From NCBI RefSeq assembly GCF_051465645.1, contig NZ_CP195790.1, forward strand, positions 2,542,001 to 2,606,000: a DNA stretch of 64,000 nucleotides, given 5' to 3'. The notes beneath the pieces are model-generated. The model was not told the origin of the DNA, searched no databases, and worked only from the letters and a program-made list of their open reading frames with translations. The DNA is from Planctomicrobium sp051465645. GTDB taxonomy: Bacteria; Planctomycetota; Planctomycetia; Planctomycetales; Planctomycetaceae. Positions 37,241 to 44,089 of this stretch are shown piece by piece; within the stretch, counting starts at the first letter, position 1, and every line of letters starts with the position of its first letter. Both the position numbers and the translations under genes were made by a program.

Positions 37241-38398
37241 TTAACCGAAAGGTTGCAATGAAATGCCGGTGCACTGCGGACAAGTTCGCACGCCGCTGAC
37301 GTACTGCCCTCGGCATCGGGGGCAGTACGACTCGGCATCCGGATCTCGCAATGGCGGTTCCAGGAGCTCGGACACCGAGATGCCGCGCTGGGTGATCAAC
37401 TCCTGGACGACCGTGAGCATCCGTGCGCGGGAATCCAGAAAGACTTGAGAGGCCCTTGCGTTTTCCTCACCGGGGCGTTCCTCCGCAGTCGGGGATTGCA
37501 GGCTGAGTAGTCGTCGCTGCGCCAGCCGGAAGAACACATCGTCAGAGCAGAAATACGCTGCGATCACCAGCGGATCAAAATCCTGTAGCACGTGACGTGA
37601 GAACCAATTCGGGGAGCGCATGGCCGCCATAGGGACCAGGAGCAATCGACAGAGGGTGTGATTCCATTCGCGTCCCTGCAAGATTCGAAGCTGACGGTTC
37701 GCTCGAATCAGCGTCGCGGCTGTGAAGAACCAGAGAACGAGAAATCCTGAAATCCCTATCAGGAGCACATTTCCGGAATAACGTTGGGCTGGCCAGAAAT
37801 TCAACAGCAGAATCGTCGTCAGCGTCCACATGGCCCAGAGGGAGCACGCCCACTGAAGTGGGAGCGTCCATTTGCGAAACCGCCGATACTCCTGGTCCAA
37901 AGCAGAGATGTCAAATGCCGCCCGCATCTGCTGTTCAATCAACTGCGCTCGGTCCTGGGGAATGGCGTCCAGAATTTGACGGAGGCGTTCGCAGAGCGCT
38001 TGAGCTGATTCCTCTGTGCCACAGTGCACGTGAATGTCCTCTCCACAGATCACGGCTGCCCCGCTACGGATGCATCCGGTGAGTTCTTCAATTCTGACGA
38101 AACGCAGGGTCCTGTTCGCGGAACCGCTGTCGGAATTCACCCCCGTCTCATCCGGAAACAAGATCCCCCTTTCGTCCAGCGTCCATTGGTGGTGTTGGCA
38201 GATGAAGGACTGCTGGTACGGCAGGCAGCCCTGAACGATCACTCCCCGGTCTCCGGAAGTGAACAGAGACGAAGGCTCTATTAGCTGGGATGCCCGCCAC
38301 CCAGGAACAACGCAGCAAGCCGGTTTCCTGAGGAGACTGACACACTCCAGGGCATAGAACATCCCCATCATTACGAACAGGAGCTGTTCATCACTCAT
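37241..38398 (-). CDS. Membrane protein with C-terminal zinc ribbon, family unknown
   Basis: From the ATG at 38398, preceded by GGGAAT, the protein is 385 aa; a start at 38413 is also possible. A hydrophobic N-terminal segment (LLFVMMGMFYALECVSLL) is followed by a soluble stretch, two long transmembrane helices (around 183-235), then a helical cytoplasmic region. The C-terminus carries a zinc ribbon CPRCRGQYVSGVRTCPQC, where a short rubredoxin-like knuckle pair is clear. It is the last gene of a leftward four-gene set and follows DUF2167 by about 20 nt. No enzyme motif is seen; a signalling or sensor role is possible. Confidence 0.6.
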   Translation of the reverse strand: MSDEQLLFVMMGMFYALECVSLLRKPACCVVPGWRASQLIEPSSLFTSGDRGVIVQGCLPYQQSFICQHHQWTLDERGILFPDETGVNSDSGSANRTLRFVRIEELTGCIRSGAAVICGEDIHVHCGTEESAQALCERLRQILDAIPQDRAQLIEQQMRAAFDISALDQEYRRFRKWTLPLQWACSLWAMWTLTTILLLNFWPAQRYSGNVLLIGISGFLVLWFFTAATLIRANRQLRILQGREWNHTLCRLLLVPMAAMRSPNWFSRHVLQDFDPLVIAAYFCSDDVFFRLAQRRLLSLQSPTAEERPGEENARASQVFLDSRARMLTVVQELITQRGISVSELLEPPLRDPDAESYCPRCRGQYVSGVRTCPQCTGISLQPFG

Positions 38399-38417
38399 AG
38401 AAATTCCCGGCATCGAA

Positions 38418-39341
38418 TCAGCGTTTTTTCGGAGGCTGGGAGGGAACTCCGGGTGGTGATTTTTGAGGATGGAGGGTGTTCCACACCCAGGCCCCCAACC
38501 CGCCCAGGGCGGCGATGGCCAGCAGGATCAGTTTACCGAATTTCTGAAACAGCCCCATTTTCAGTGCAGCGGTCGTTCCGGCGCCTGAAATCAACCCGAT
38601 TAAGCCATAAGTGGCGACTTTGTCTCCGGGTCGAATTTCGGAATAGCGTTCCCCCGAGCGAAACTGAATCCCGGGAAGCAGCTGTCGCACGAGCGGCTCT
38701 ACGACATCAAAACTGTTGGGATCGGTGATCGCCTTGATTTTCAGAACACCACGACGTCCGAGGATCCGGGTATCGAGGTTCACGAAAGGATTCCCGTCGC
38801 TGGAGATCCCGCGAATCGCCCAGACAAGATTCTGCGTCTCACGATCATAGTTTGGAGGGACGAGCCAGCCAGTCACCGTGAGTTCCGGGTACCGGTTCTG
38901 ACGCCGCCAGACGTTACCGGCATTTGTCCCGTCCTGGAGCATCACAAGAATTTGGTCAGGATCCAGCTGATCACGTTCCTCATCGGGAACGTGTCCGATC
39001 GGATCGAATTCAAAACTCATTGCGAAGCGGCCTGCATCGTCTGCCAGGAGACCAATCAGGGTCGACGCAGGCTGATTCCCACTGACGGTCATCCAGCTCG
39101 CGGCTCCACTGGCTCCAGTAAACCGATAACCGGAGGGGACGCGAAGCTCGACGACATCCCCCATCAGGACGTTGGTCGGCCCCTCCTGCCAGGCAATGCC
39201 CCCCAAAATCCGCTCGATTTCCTCCAGATTCTCCTGTGCGTAACCCCGATTGGCCACAGGCAAGGCAACGGACAGGACCGACAGGACAGCGATCCGGATG
39301 AGACTTGTGTGCCAACGAGACAGTTGTTGTCGCGCGTCCAT
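38418..39341 (-). CDS. DUF2167 membrane-anchored protein
   Basis: A 307-aa protein with a signal peptide (residues 1-35, ending GYA|QENL), the DUF2167 start (IAWQEGPTNVLMGDVVELRVPSGYRFTGA), a beta-rich exported domain and a C-terminal transmembrane helix (KFGKLILLAIAALGGLGAWVW) followed by a short Pro/Lys tail. DUF2167 proteins are known as membrane-anchored proteins of unknown function in diverse bacteria. The helix and tail suggest the domain faces the periplasm. It lies between the zinc-ribbon membrane protein and the J-domain protein. Confidence 0.85.
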   Translation of the reverse strand: MDARQQLSRWHTSLIRIAVLSVLSVALPVANRGYAQENLEEIERILGGIAWQEGPTNVLMGDVVELRVPSGYRFTGASGAASWMTVSGNQPASTLIGLLADDAGRFAMSFEFDPIGHVPDEERDQLDPDQILVMLQDGTNAGNVWRRQNRYPELTVTGWLVPPNYDRETQNLVWAIRGISSDGNPFVNLDTRILGRRGVLKIKAITDPNSFDVVEPLVRQLLPGIQFRSGERYSEIRPGDKVATYGLIGLISGAGTTAALKMGLFQKFGKLILLAIAALGGLGAWVWNTLHPQKSPPGVPSQPPKKR

Positions 39342-39380
39342 AAAGATTCCTCTCAGTGTCGAGTCGTGAGTATTGTTCAG

Positions 39381-39851
39381 TCAGTGTTCACGACAGTCTT
39401 TTGTTGCGGAGTTCAGGCCGGCATCTCTCGAAGCTCCGCCTGCGGTTCCTCCCGTGACCAGACCGATGGTCATTGCCACCAGCAGGTTGATCTCCAGCCA
39501 CCAACCCAGTCCTGACGCAATCATTCCGCCACAGACTGCTCCCAGGATGACAGGCACGAGAGACTGATCACGTTCGTTCGACCGAGACCTCTCAGCCTGT
39601 CTCCCCCCTTGCTCAGAATTCCCCCACGTCTCGGACGCTGCCTCATCGGGAGTCTGCAAAACGCGGCGGAGACAATCGCGTGCCGCGTTCAGCTGTTTCA
39701 GTCGCTCCTGGGCGCGAGTGAATTGGGCACTCCCCGCCACAAAGCGGTCCGGGTGCCAGGCCAGGGCCTCTTCTTTGTAGCGTCGCTGCACCTCGGGCCA
39801 GGTGGCCCGTTCGGGTAACCCCAAGATCAGAAAGGCGTCCTTTGGTGACAT
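39381..39851 (-). CDS. J-domain membrane protein
   Basis: The 156-aa protein starts at the ATG at 39851 with MSPKDAFLILGLPERATWPEVQRRYKEEALAWHPDRF: a J domain with an intact HPD motif that would stimulate an Hsp70 ATPase. A charged linker follows, then two transmembrane helices (VPVILGAVCGGMIASGLGWWL and LLVAMTIGLVTGG). The open frame extends upstream to 40265, but that part is out of phase with the lipoprotein gene and is not real. It may recruit DnaK to the membrane complex encoded by its neighbours. Confidence 0.8.
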   Translation of the reverse strand: MSPKDAFLILGLPERATWPEVQRRYKEEALAWHPDRFVAGSAQFTRAQERLKQLNAARDCLRRVLQTPDEAASETWGNSEQGGRQAERSRSNERDQSLVPVILGAVCGGMIASGLGWWLEINLLVAMTIGLVTGGTAGGASRDAGLNSATKDCREH

Positions 39852-39910
39852 CCCGCAATTCCTGTGAAAACTCCCCGATTCCGCCAGCCAGATCGCGGCA
39901 GCCCCAACTC

Positions 39911-40288
39911 TCAGGGAATGACAGAGATGACTGGCAGAACGTAATTGTCCGCATACACCTCGATGGTCTCCCCCGATCTGGGGATCCAGTTGGCGAATTC
40001 CAGCCATCCCACTTCCACAGTCCCCCCGGGCGGGAGGTGATCGGTGACCTTCACGGACGCAGATGCCACTTCGTTGAGGTTCCGTCCCACGACGCAAACA
40101 TTGTAGAGATGATGAGAGGAGCCATTGAAAATCTGGACGACTTTGCCAGCCCCCCAGAGCGAGTCCCGGTAGGAAACGACCACCGGCGGCGGCAGCAACG
40201 CTGTGTGACACGCCGACAAAAACAGGATTCCCAGCAAAAACAAACGCTGGTGCACCAGATGCCACAAGATTCGCATCATGGTTCTCAC
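39911..40288 (-). CDS. Small lipoprotein
   Basis: The protein has a hydrophobic signal ending in the lipobox LSAC (Cys about residue 27) and a short beta-rich domain of about 95 residues (QIFNGSSHHLYNVCVVGRNL, PPGGTVEVGWLEFANWIPRSGETIEVYADNY). Starts at 40288, or at the downstream Met codons, are both possible. It is the first gene of the leftward set and diverges from the XRE gene. Function unknown. Confidence 0.65.
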   Translation of the reverse strand: MRTMMRILWHLVHQRLFLLGILFLSACHTALLPPPVVVSYRDSLWGAGKVVQIFNGSSHHLYNVCVVGRNLNEVASASVKVTDHLPPGGTVEVGWLEFANWIPRSGETIEVYADNYVLPVISVIP

Positions 40289-40387
40289 TTCATTCCGACA
40301 TCAAAGGGATGTGCGATACCGCTTCCCCTGCTGACGCCCAGCCCATCGAACGCCGCCTTCTTCGCCCGCAGCGGATTCCGTCATTGT

Positions 40388-40399
40388 AGACGATCGTCT
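40388..40399. promoter_or_regulatory. Palindromic candidate operator in the divergent region
   Basis: A perfect 12-bp palindrome, AGACGATCGTCT, lies between the leftward lipoprotein gene (starts 40288) and the rightward XRE gene (starts 40517). Its position suits binding by a dimeric XRE repressor controlling both. It is inferred only from position and symmetry. Confidence 0.4.
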
Positions 40400-40516
40400 G
40401 TCACACGATACTCTGTAGATCAATGGTGTGCAAGCGTGCAGGATGAGTGACTGTTGCTGGGGTGCCGAGCTGTCCCCGTCACCGGCAACGCTCCTTCAGA
40501 TCGACCGCACAGACGC

Positions 40517-40738
40517 ATGGAACCCATTGAGATTCGCTTTGGAAAAGCGATCCGCGCCGAACGAGAAAAGCAGGGAATCTCTCAGGAAGCCTTTGCTGTT
40601 CAGGCAGGGGTGCACCGCACCTATGTCAGCTCGATCGAACTGGGCAAGGTCCAGGTGAGCATTCGCGTGGCTCAGCAGCTGGCGGATGCCTTGGAGATCC
40701 CTCTCAGCAGACTCTGGAAGAAGATCGAAACCCGCTGA
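40517..40738 (+). CDS. XRE-family helix-turn-helix regulator
   Basis: From the ATG at 40517 the protein is 73 aa, the size of a minimal HTH_3 domain: IRFGKAIRAEREKQGISQEAFAVQAGVHRTYVSSIELGKVQVSI. The single-domain size resembles the controller proteins of restriction-modification systems and phage Cro-type repressors. The frame runs further upstream without homology. It divides the leftward membrane gene set from the rightward Ubl operon and is the best candidate regulator for both, with a palindrome upstream and a duplicated element downstream. Confidence 0.88.
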   Translation: MEPIEIRFGKAIRAEREKQGISQEAFAVQAGVHRTYVSSIELGKVQVSIRVAQQLADALEIPLSRLWKKIETR

Positions 40739-40912
40739 GCTTTCCGTTGAGAAATGCGGTTTGCGGGTGTTTCTTCACGTGTGGGGATGCGAACACGTCG
40801 AGTCTTCCCTGACAGTGAATTTTATTCCCGGGATTAATGTCTGCGTTCGGCAACCGGTCTGCGTTTCCTTCCGGTGCGGCTGTGATTGTCAGGTCATTTC
40901 CGTGGGGAGCGA

Positions 40913-40952
40913 GCGCTAAATATCGGGCTGATTGGTGTCATAATACATGATG
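40913..40952 (+). repeat. Duplicated 40-bp element, copy 1
   Basis: Pattern GCGCTAAAT, then 13 nt with a shared central GGGC, then GTGTCATAATACATGATG. Both ends match copy 2 exactly. The core TCAT-AATAC-ATGA is an inverted repeat, and CATAAT resembles a -10 box. It is either a promoter or an operator site. Confidence 0.85.
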
Positions 40953-41059
40953 TAGGAATGAGAAGAAAAAAGAGAAATAGGAATTGAAGTGCCGTTGGCT
41001 GGCATGTTGAGCGGCATCCGGGCGGCCTTCCGGTAGGCCTCCGCTGGTCCGTCTGCGTT

Positions 41060-41099
41060 GCGCTAAATCCAGGGCCTAAACGTGTCATAATACATGATG
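41060..41099 (+). repeat. Duplicated 40-bp element, copy 2
   Basis: The same GCGCTAAAT-N13-GTGTCATAATACATGATG arrangement lies exactly 147 bp after copy 1, about 14 helical turns. It ends 43 nt before the leader hairpin and 145 nt before the first start codon of the operon. Confidence 0.85.
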
Positions 41100-41141
41100 C
41101 GAATCGCATTGCATCGAGAGTGCCCCGGAGCATCCCGTTCC

Positions 41142-41188
41142 CCCCGGCAGAGAGGACCCACCCGCGTCCTGTTTGCCGGGGTCTTTTT
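41142..41188 (+). terminator. Leader hairpin with T-tract (possible attenuator)
   Basis: The stem CCCCGGCA / TGCCGGGG (41142-41149 with 41174-41181) encloses an inner stem AGGAC / GTCCT and is followed by TCTTTTTA. It is a terminator-shaped element upstream of the first gene, between the promoter-like repeats and the start at 41244. Confidence 0.75.
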
Positions 41189-41243
41189 ATGGGATGCACC
41201 GGCTCGTCTGTTCCCTCTGCCTGCTGCTGCGAAAGGCCCTTCC

Positions 41244-41537
41244 ATGCCCCCTGACTCCACTGCTGTCCGTGCTCCCCGATTCCCCTTAGGTCAGATCGTC
41301 GGCACTCCCGGTGTTCTGGACGTGCTCACCCCCGCCGAGGTCCAGCATGCCCTGGCCCGACATCAGTCTGGTGACTGGGGAGACTGCGACCCGGCTGATG
41401 CTGCCGCCAATGACCAGTCCCTCCTCGACGATGAGCGGCTGCTGTCGGTCTACCACTCCGCTGCCGGTGTCCGCTTCTGGATCATCACCGAAGCGGATCG
41501 CTCCGTCACCACCCTGCTCCTCCCCGAGGAGTACTGA
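41244..41537 (+). CDS. Small conserved protein of mobile-element type, function unknown
   Basis: A 97-aa protein with an AAAGG ribosome binding site before its ATG. Segments that look conserved are PRFPLGQIVGTPG near the start, a SGDWG turn, and RFWIITEADRSVTTLLLPEEY at the C-terminus. I recall this layout from small proteins encoded on plasmids and integrative elements, sometimes misannotated as restriction subunits, but I cannot assign a function. It is the first gene of the Ubl operon and ends 30 nt before a T-tailed hairpin. No catalytic residues are evident. Confidence 0.7.
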   Translation: MPPDSTAVRAPRFPLGQIVGTPGVLDVLTPAEVQHALARHQSGDWGDCDPADAAANDQSLLDDERLLSVYHSAAGVRFWIITEADRSVTTLLLPEEY

Positions 41538-41567
41538 CGGTATTCGAAGTCCCTGCTGCATGTCACG

Positions 41568-41590
41568 ACTCCCCGCTTGGGGAGTTTTTT
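41568..41590 (+). terminator. Intra-operon hairpin with T-tract
   Basis: Perfect stem ACTCCCC / GGGGAGT with loop GCTT, followed by TTTTT. It lies 30 nt after the first operon gene and 36 nt before the next ATG. Confidence 0.8.
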
Positions 41591-41626
41591 GTTGCGCTCA
41601 CCTCATTTTCACAAGGAACCTGTCTC

Positions 41627-41824
41627 ATGCGTCAACGTGATCTCAACCGCTCCATCGCCCGTTCCACCGGAGAGAGCGTCACCACCATCTCCCGGATGGG
41701 CTTCGTCCCGCTGCTGCCGGAACCAATCCAGCGGGAACCCCGGTTCCTCGACTGGGATCAGCTGGAACTGCTCCGGAATGGAGGGGCTCTTGCTCATCTC
41801 CCGTTCCGGTACCGCCGCTCCTGA
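41627..41824 (+). CDS. Small basic protein in the Ubl operon, function unknown
   Basis: A 65-aa protein with an AAGGAA ribosome binding site. The start (MRQRDLNRSIARSTGESVTTISRMGFVPL) is a compact helical segment like a very short DNA- or ribosome-binding domain; the rest (PIQREPRFLDWDQLELL...FRYRRS) is short and basic at the end. I do not recognise a family. It is followed after 13 nt by a small membrane protein gene, so the two are likely coupled. Confidence 0.6.
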   Translation: MRQRDLNRSIARSTGESVTTISRMGFVPLLPEPIQREPRFLDWDQLELLRNGGALAHLPFRYRRS

Positions 41825-41837
41825 CCAGAAAGGACCT

Positions 41838-42002
41838 ATGTCCGCTCGACAGAAATTGAATGTCGCCACTGTGAACGGCTGCCTGCTGGTGGCCGGAACG
41901 GTGGCCTATCTCGCCCAGTCCTGGACGCTGTTCGCAGGCCTGCTGCTCCTCCTGCTGCTGAGTGCCATTGGCACCGGAGGCATCCGCTTCCGCCGCCGCT
42001 AA
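41838..42002 (+). CDS. Small membrane protein in the Ubl operon
   Basis: A 54-codon frame with an AAAGGA ribosome binding site. It contains two short hydrophobic helices (TVNGCLLVAGTVAYLAQSW and LFAGLLLLLLLSAIGTG), a basic N-terminus and a basic tail GGIRFRRR. It is shorter than most annotation cut-offs but has good start signals and fits tightly between its neighbours. It may anchor or target the conjugation machinery; this is speculation from position. Confidence 0.6.
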   Translation: MSARQKLNVATVNGCLLVAGTVAYLAQSWTLFAGLLLLLLLSAIGTGGIRFRRR

Positions 42003-42047
42003 GAGCAGAGCAGTTTGCTCAGTCCGGTACCCGCGTCTCTCTTACTC

Positions 42048-42079
42048 GGGGATCAGGAACTGTCTCCTGATTCCCTTTT
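42048..42079 (+). terminator. Intra-operon hairpin with T-tract
   Basis: Stem GGG(G)ATCAGGA / TCCTGAT(T)CCC (42048-42058 with 42065-42075), followed by TTTT. It lies 46 nt after the small membrane gene and 26 nt before the ATG of the Ubl gene. Confidence 0.7.
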
Positions 42080-42104
42080 CTTCCTCCCTGACGAAAGACC
42101 GCTC

Positions 42105-42350
42105 ATGAAGATCCTGTTTCTCAACAACGATGGCGGCGGTTTCGCCGACCACATCGACATTGCACCGCAGACCACGCTCGCCCAGTTGTTCTCCGATCGT
42201 CTCCCCCTTGCCTCTCCAGGCGATTACCTGATTCGTGTCAACCGCCAGCCGGCCCCGTCGGACTATGTCCTGCAGCCGGGCGACCGCGTCTCCCTCACTC
42301 CCACCCGCATCGAAGGAGCCCTGTCGGGCCTCGTTCAGGGTGCAGAATGA
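42105..42350 (+). CDS. Ubiquitin-like (beta-grasp) protein
   Basis: An 81-aa protein. The chosen ATG at 42105 begins MKILFLNNDGGGFADHIDI; the frame extends upstream across the hairpin and is not used. The pattern fits a beta-grasp Ubl: first two strands as above, a helix TLAQLFSDRLP, the DYLIRVNRQPAPSDYVLQPGDRVSLTPTRIEG strands, where VLQPGDRVSLTP resembles ThiS/MoaD. There is no terminal Gly-Gly. After IEG (69-71) come ALSGLVQGAE; Gly71, Gly75 or Gly79 could be exposed by the neighbouring JAB peptidase. It is immediately followed by the E2, JAB and E1 genes. Confidence 0.8.
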   Translation: MKILFLNNDGGGFADHIDIAPQTTLAQLFSDRLPLASPGDYLIRVNRQPAPSDYVLQPGDRVSLTPTRIEGALSGLVQGAE

Positions 42351-42415
42351 CGTGGTCCGGGCCACCCTGACGGGAGGCCCTCCCAGTGTGATTCATTGAC
42401 GAACCCTTTAAACGC

Positions 42416-42443
42416 GACAGCCGGTCGATGATCGGCTGTCTTT
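42416..42443 (+). terminator. Intra-operon hairpin before the E2-like gene
   Basis: Stem GACAGCCG / CGGCTGTC (42416-42423 with 42433-42440), extendable inward by three more pairs, then TTT. It lies 66 nt after the Ubl gene and 24 nt before the E2-like ATG. Confidence 0.7.
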
Positions 42444-42466
42444 GCATTCCGAAAGATCACTGTGTC

Positions 42467-43543
42467 ATGTCCCAAACCCACCGCACCCGTCTACGGGTGG
42501 CGTGTGCCTTGCACCAGCACTATGAATACAGTTCCCGCAAACCAACCGCTCCTGATCCTCCCACCGAGCACTGGCAGCGACTCGCGACGCTCTGGCGTCA
42601 GCTGCAGCTCTGTGAGCGGCGGTCCCTGCCGGCCACTCAGGAACGGCTTCAGGAACATTACCTGCAGACGCTCGAGATGCTCGGCTCCCGCTGTCGGGCG
42701 CTGGTCGCTCTCAGTCAGACTTCACGCCGCTCCCCACCTCCCCCACTGCGGTCCCTGTACGAAGAACTGCTGGCCCTGGAGCAGGAGTTCCCCGAGGTTC
42801 GCTATGACCTCGCGGAGAAGACGGTGAGCGTCATCACCGAACCGGTGATCCTGGAAAGGATCGAACTGGGCCCCTTCGAGATCCGGCTCGACTGGACCCA
42901 GCTGTCGTTCACTCACCCCTACGAAGTCCTGGCTCTGGAGCCGCACCCTGCCGGAGACTCCCCCGGAACCACCCACCCGCATGTCCATGACCGCATCCTC
43001 TGTGAAGGGGAGGCCCGCGAAGCGATCCGACTCGCGCTCGATCAGGGACGACTGGGGGATGTTGCTCTCCAGATCAATCAGGTGCTCCACACCTACAACC
43101 CTGGCAGTGCCTACACCAAGCTCGCTGACTGGGAAGGTCTCCCCTGCGCCGACTGCGGCGGTCCCTGTCCGGCCGAAGACCTCACGCCCTGCGTGGGGTG
43201 TGAGCAGCGCTCCTGTCAGGACTGCCTCACCTCCTGTCGGGAGTGTGGTGACTCCCTCTGCTCTGCCTGCGAACAACGCTGCACCGACTGTCAGGAACCG
43301 CACTGTGCGGGGTGCCTGGAATCGTGTGCTGACTGTGGCCAGGAGATCTGTCCCTCCTGTCGGACGGACGCTCTCTGCGGCCCTTGCCATGACCTGCAAC
43401 AGGATCCTGAAGATGACGAAACAGACCTTCCGTACCAAACGCCTGCTCCGCCGCCACCTCCGTCGGCCCCGGGGGAGACGGTCCCCGCGACCGACCCTGA
43501 CCTTTACCCCCACCGCCTGGGCCAAGCTCCACTGCCTGCGTGA
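42467..43543 (+). CDS. E2-like (UBC-fold) protein with RING/treble-clef-type cysteine array
   Basis: A 358-aa protein. Residues about 1-95 are helical. Residues about 105-225 look like a UBC-type domain: a strand series, then HPHVHDRILCEG (170-181) placing Cys179 where E2 enzymes have the catalytic cysteine after HPN, followed by a helix and YNPGSAYTKLADW. Residues 227-307 hold about ten CxxC pairs (from C227-C230 to C304-C307), enough for several zinc sites, resembling RING, B-box or similar treble clefs. The last 50 residues are Pro-rich. One chain may therefore combine E2 and E3-like functions. The JAB gene starts inside its 3' end. Confidence 0.75.
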   Translation: MSQTHRTRLRVACALHQHYEYSSRKPTAPDPPTEHWQRLATLWRQLQLCERRSLPATQERLQEHYLQTLEMLGSRCRALVALSQTSRRSPPPPLRSLYEELLALEQEFPEVRYDLAEKTVSVITEPVILERIELGPFEIRLDWTQLSFTHPYEVLALEPHPAGDSPGTTHPHVHDRILCEGEAREAIRLALDQGRLGDVALQINQVLHTYNPGSAYTKLADWEGLPCADCGGPCPAEDLTPCVGCEQRSCQDCLTSCRECGDSLCSACEQRCTDCQEPHCAGCLESCADCGQEICPSCRTDALCGPCHDLQQDPEDDETDLPYQTPAPPPPPSAPGETVPATDPDLYPHRLGQAPLPA

Positions 43544-44066
43544 TCTCGGACCGACCGAAGTCGGAGGCTTCGGGATCACGGACCCTGACCAGAGTCTCTG
43601 TGTTCAGGACATCCAGCTGGTACAGCAGCGCTGCACTGCCGTCACCGTCAAGTTCGATGACACCGCCGTCGCCGAGTTCTTTGAAGCTCAGGTCGACCAG
43701 GGACGCCGTCCCGACCAGTTCGGCCGGATCTGGATTCACACCCATCCCGGAGACTGTCCCCGGCCCAGCACCGTCGACCGGCGCACGTTTCAACGCTGCT
43801 TCGGGCGCTGTGACTGGGCGGTGATGTTCATCCTTGCCCGGGGAGGGGCCACCTTCGCCGAACTGCACTGGCAACGGGGAGGTCCCGCCCGACTCCCGCT
43901 GCAGGTTGCAGTGGATTTCACGCGTCCCTTCCCGGCAGCGGACTTCCCGCAGTGGGAACAGGAGTACTGCGACGCCGTGCAGGAAGAGGAGCTGTTCCGC
44001 GACAGACCAGAACCGCCGTTCGAGGAGTTCTTCACGAACGACCTGTTCGAAACCACTGCGAATTAA
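43413..44066 (+). CDS. JAB/MPN (JAMM) metallopeptidase, Ubl-specific
   Basis: From the ATG at 43413 the protein is 217 aa; an ATG at 43389 is also possible. It overlaps the 3' end of the E2-like gene by 131 nt in another frame. The first 28 residues are Arg-rich. The JAMM centre is complete: Glu49 (TEVGGFG), His109-x-His111 in IHTHPG, then x7-Ser119-x2-Asp122, matching H-x-H-x7-S-x2-D. The family cleaves isopeptide bonds or trims Ubl precursors. Here it would process the Ubl C-terminus or remove it from targets. A large hairpin follows before the E1 gene. Confidence 0.92.
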   Translation: MTKQTFRTKRLLRRHLRRPRGRRSPRPTLTFTPTAWAKLHCLRDLGPTEVGGFGITDPDQSLCVQDIQLVQQRCTAVTVKFDDTAVAEFFEAQVDQGRRPDQFGRIWIHTHPGDCPRPSTVDRRTFQRCFGRCDWAVMFILARGGATFAELHWQRGGPARLPLQVAVDFTRPFPAADFPQWEQEYCDAVQEEELFRDRPEPPFEEFFTNDLFETTAN

Positions 44067-44089
44067 CTGCTACACATCACTCACTCATC

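Larger units (their letters stand above)
40739..41243. other. Regulatory region upstream of the Ubl operon
   Basis: About 500 bp without a gene. It contains two copies of a 40-bp element (40913-40952 and 41060-41099) and a leader hairpin with a T-tract (41142-41188), all described separately. The first operon gene begins at 41244. Confidence 0.7.

Noticed and set aside
40517..40738. Restriction-modification controller protein
   Set aside because: The size fits, but no methyltransferase or endonuclease gene is nearby.
42722..43874. Long leftward frames over the E2-like and JAB genes
   Set aside because: They reflect high GC content and lack domains; the rightward products carry the HPHV-Cys and JAMM motifs.
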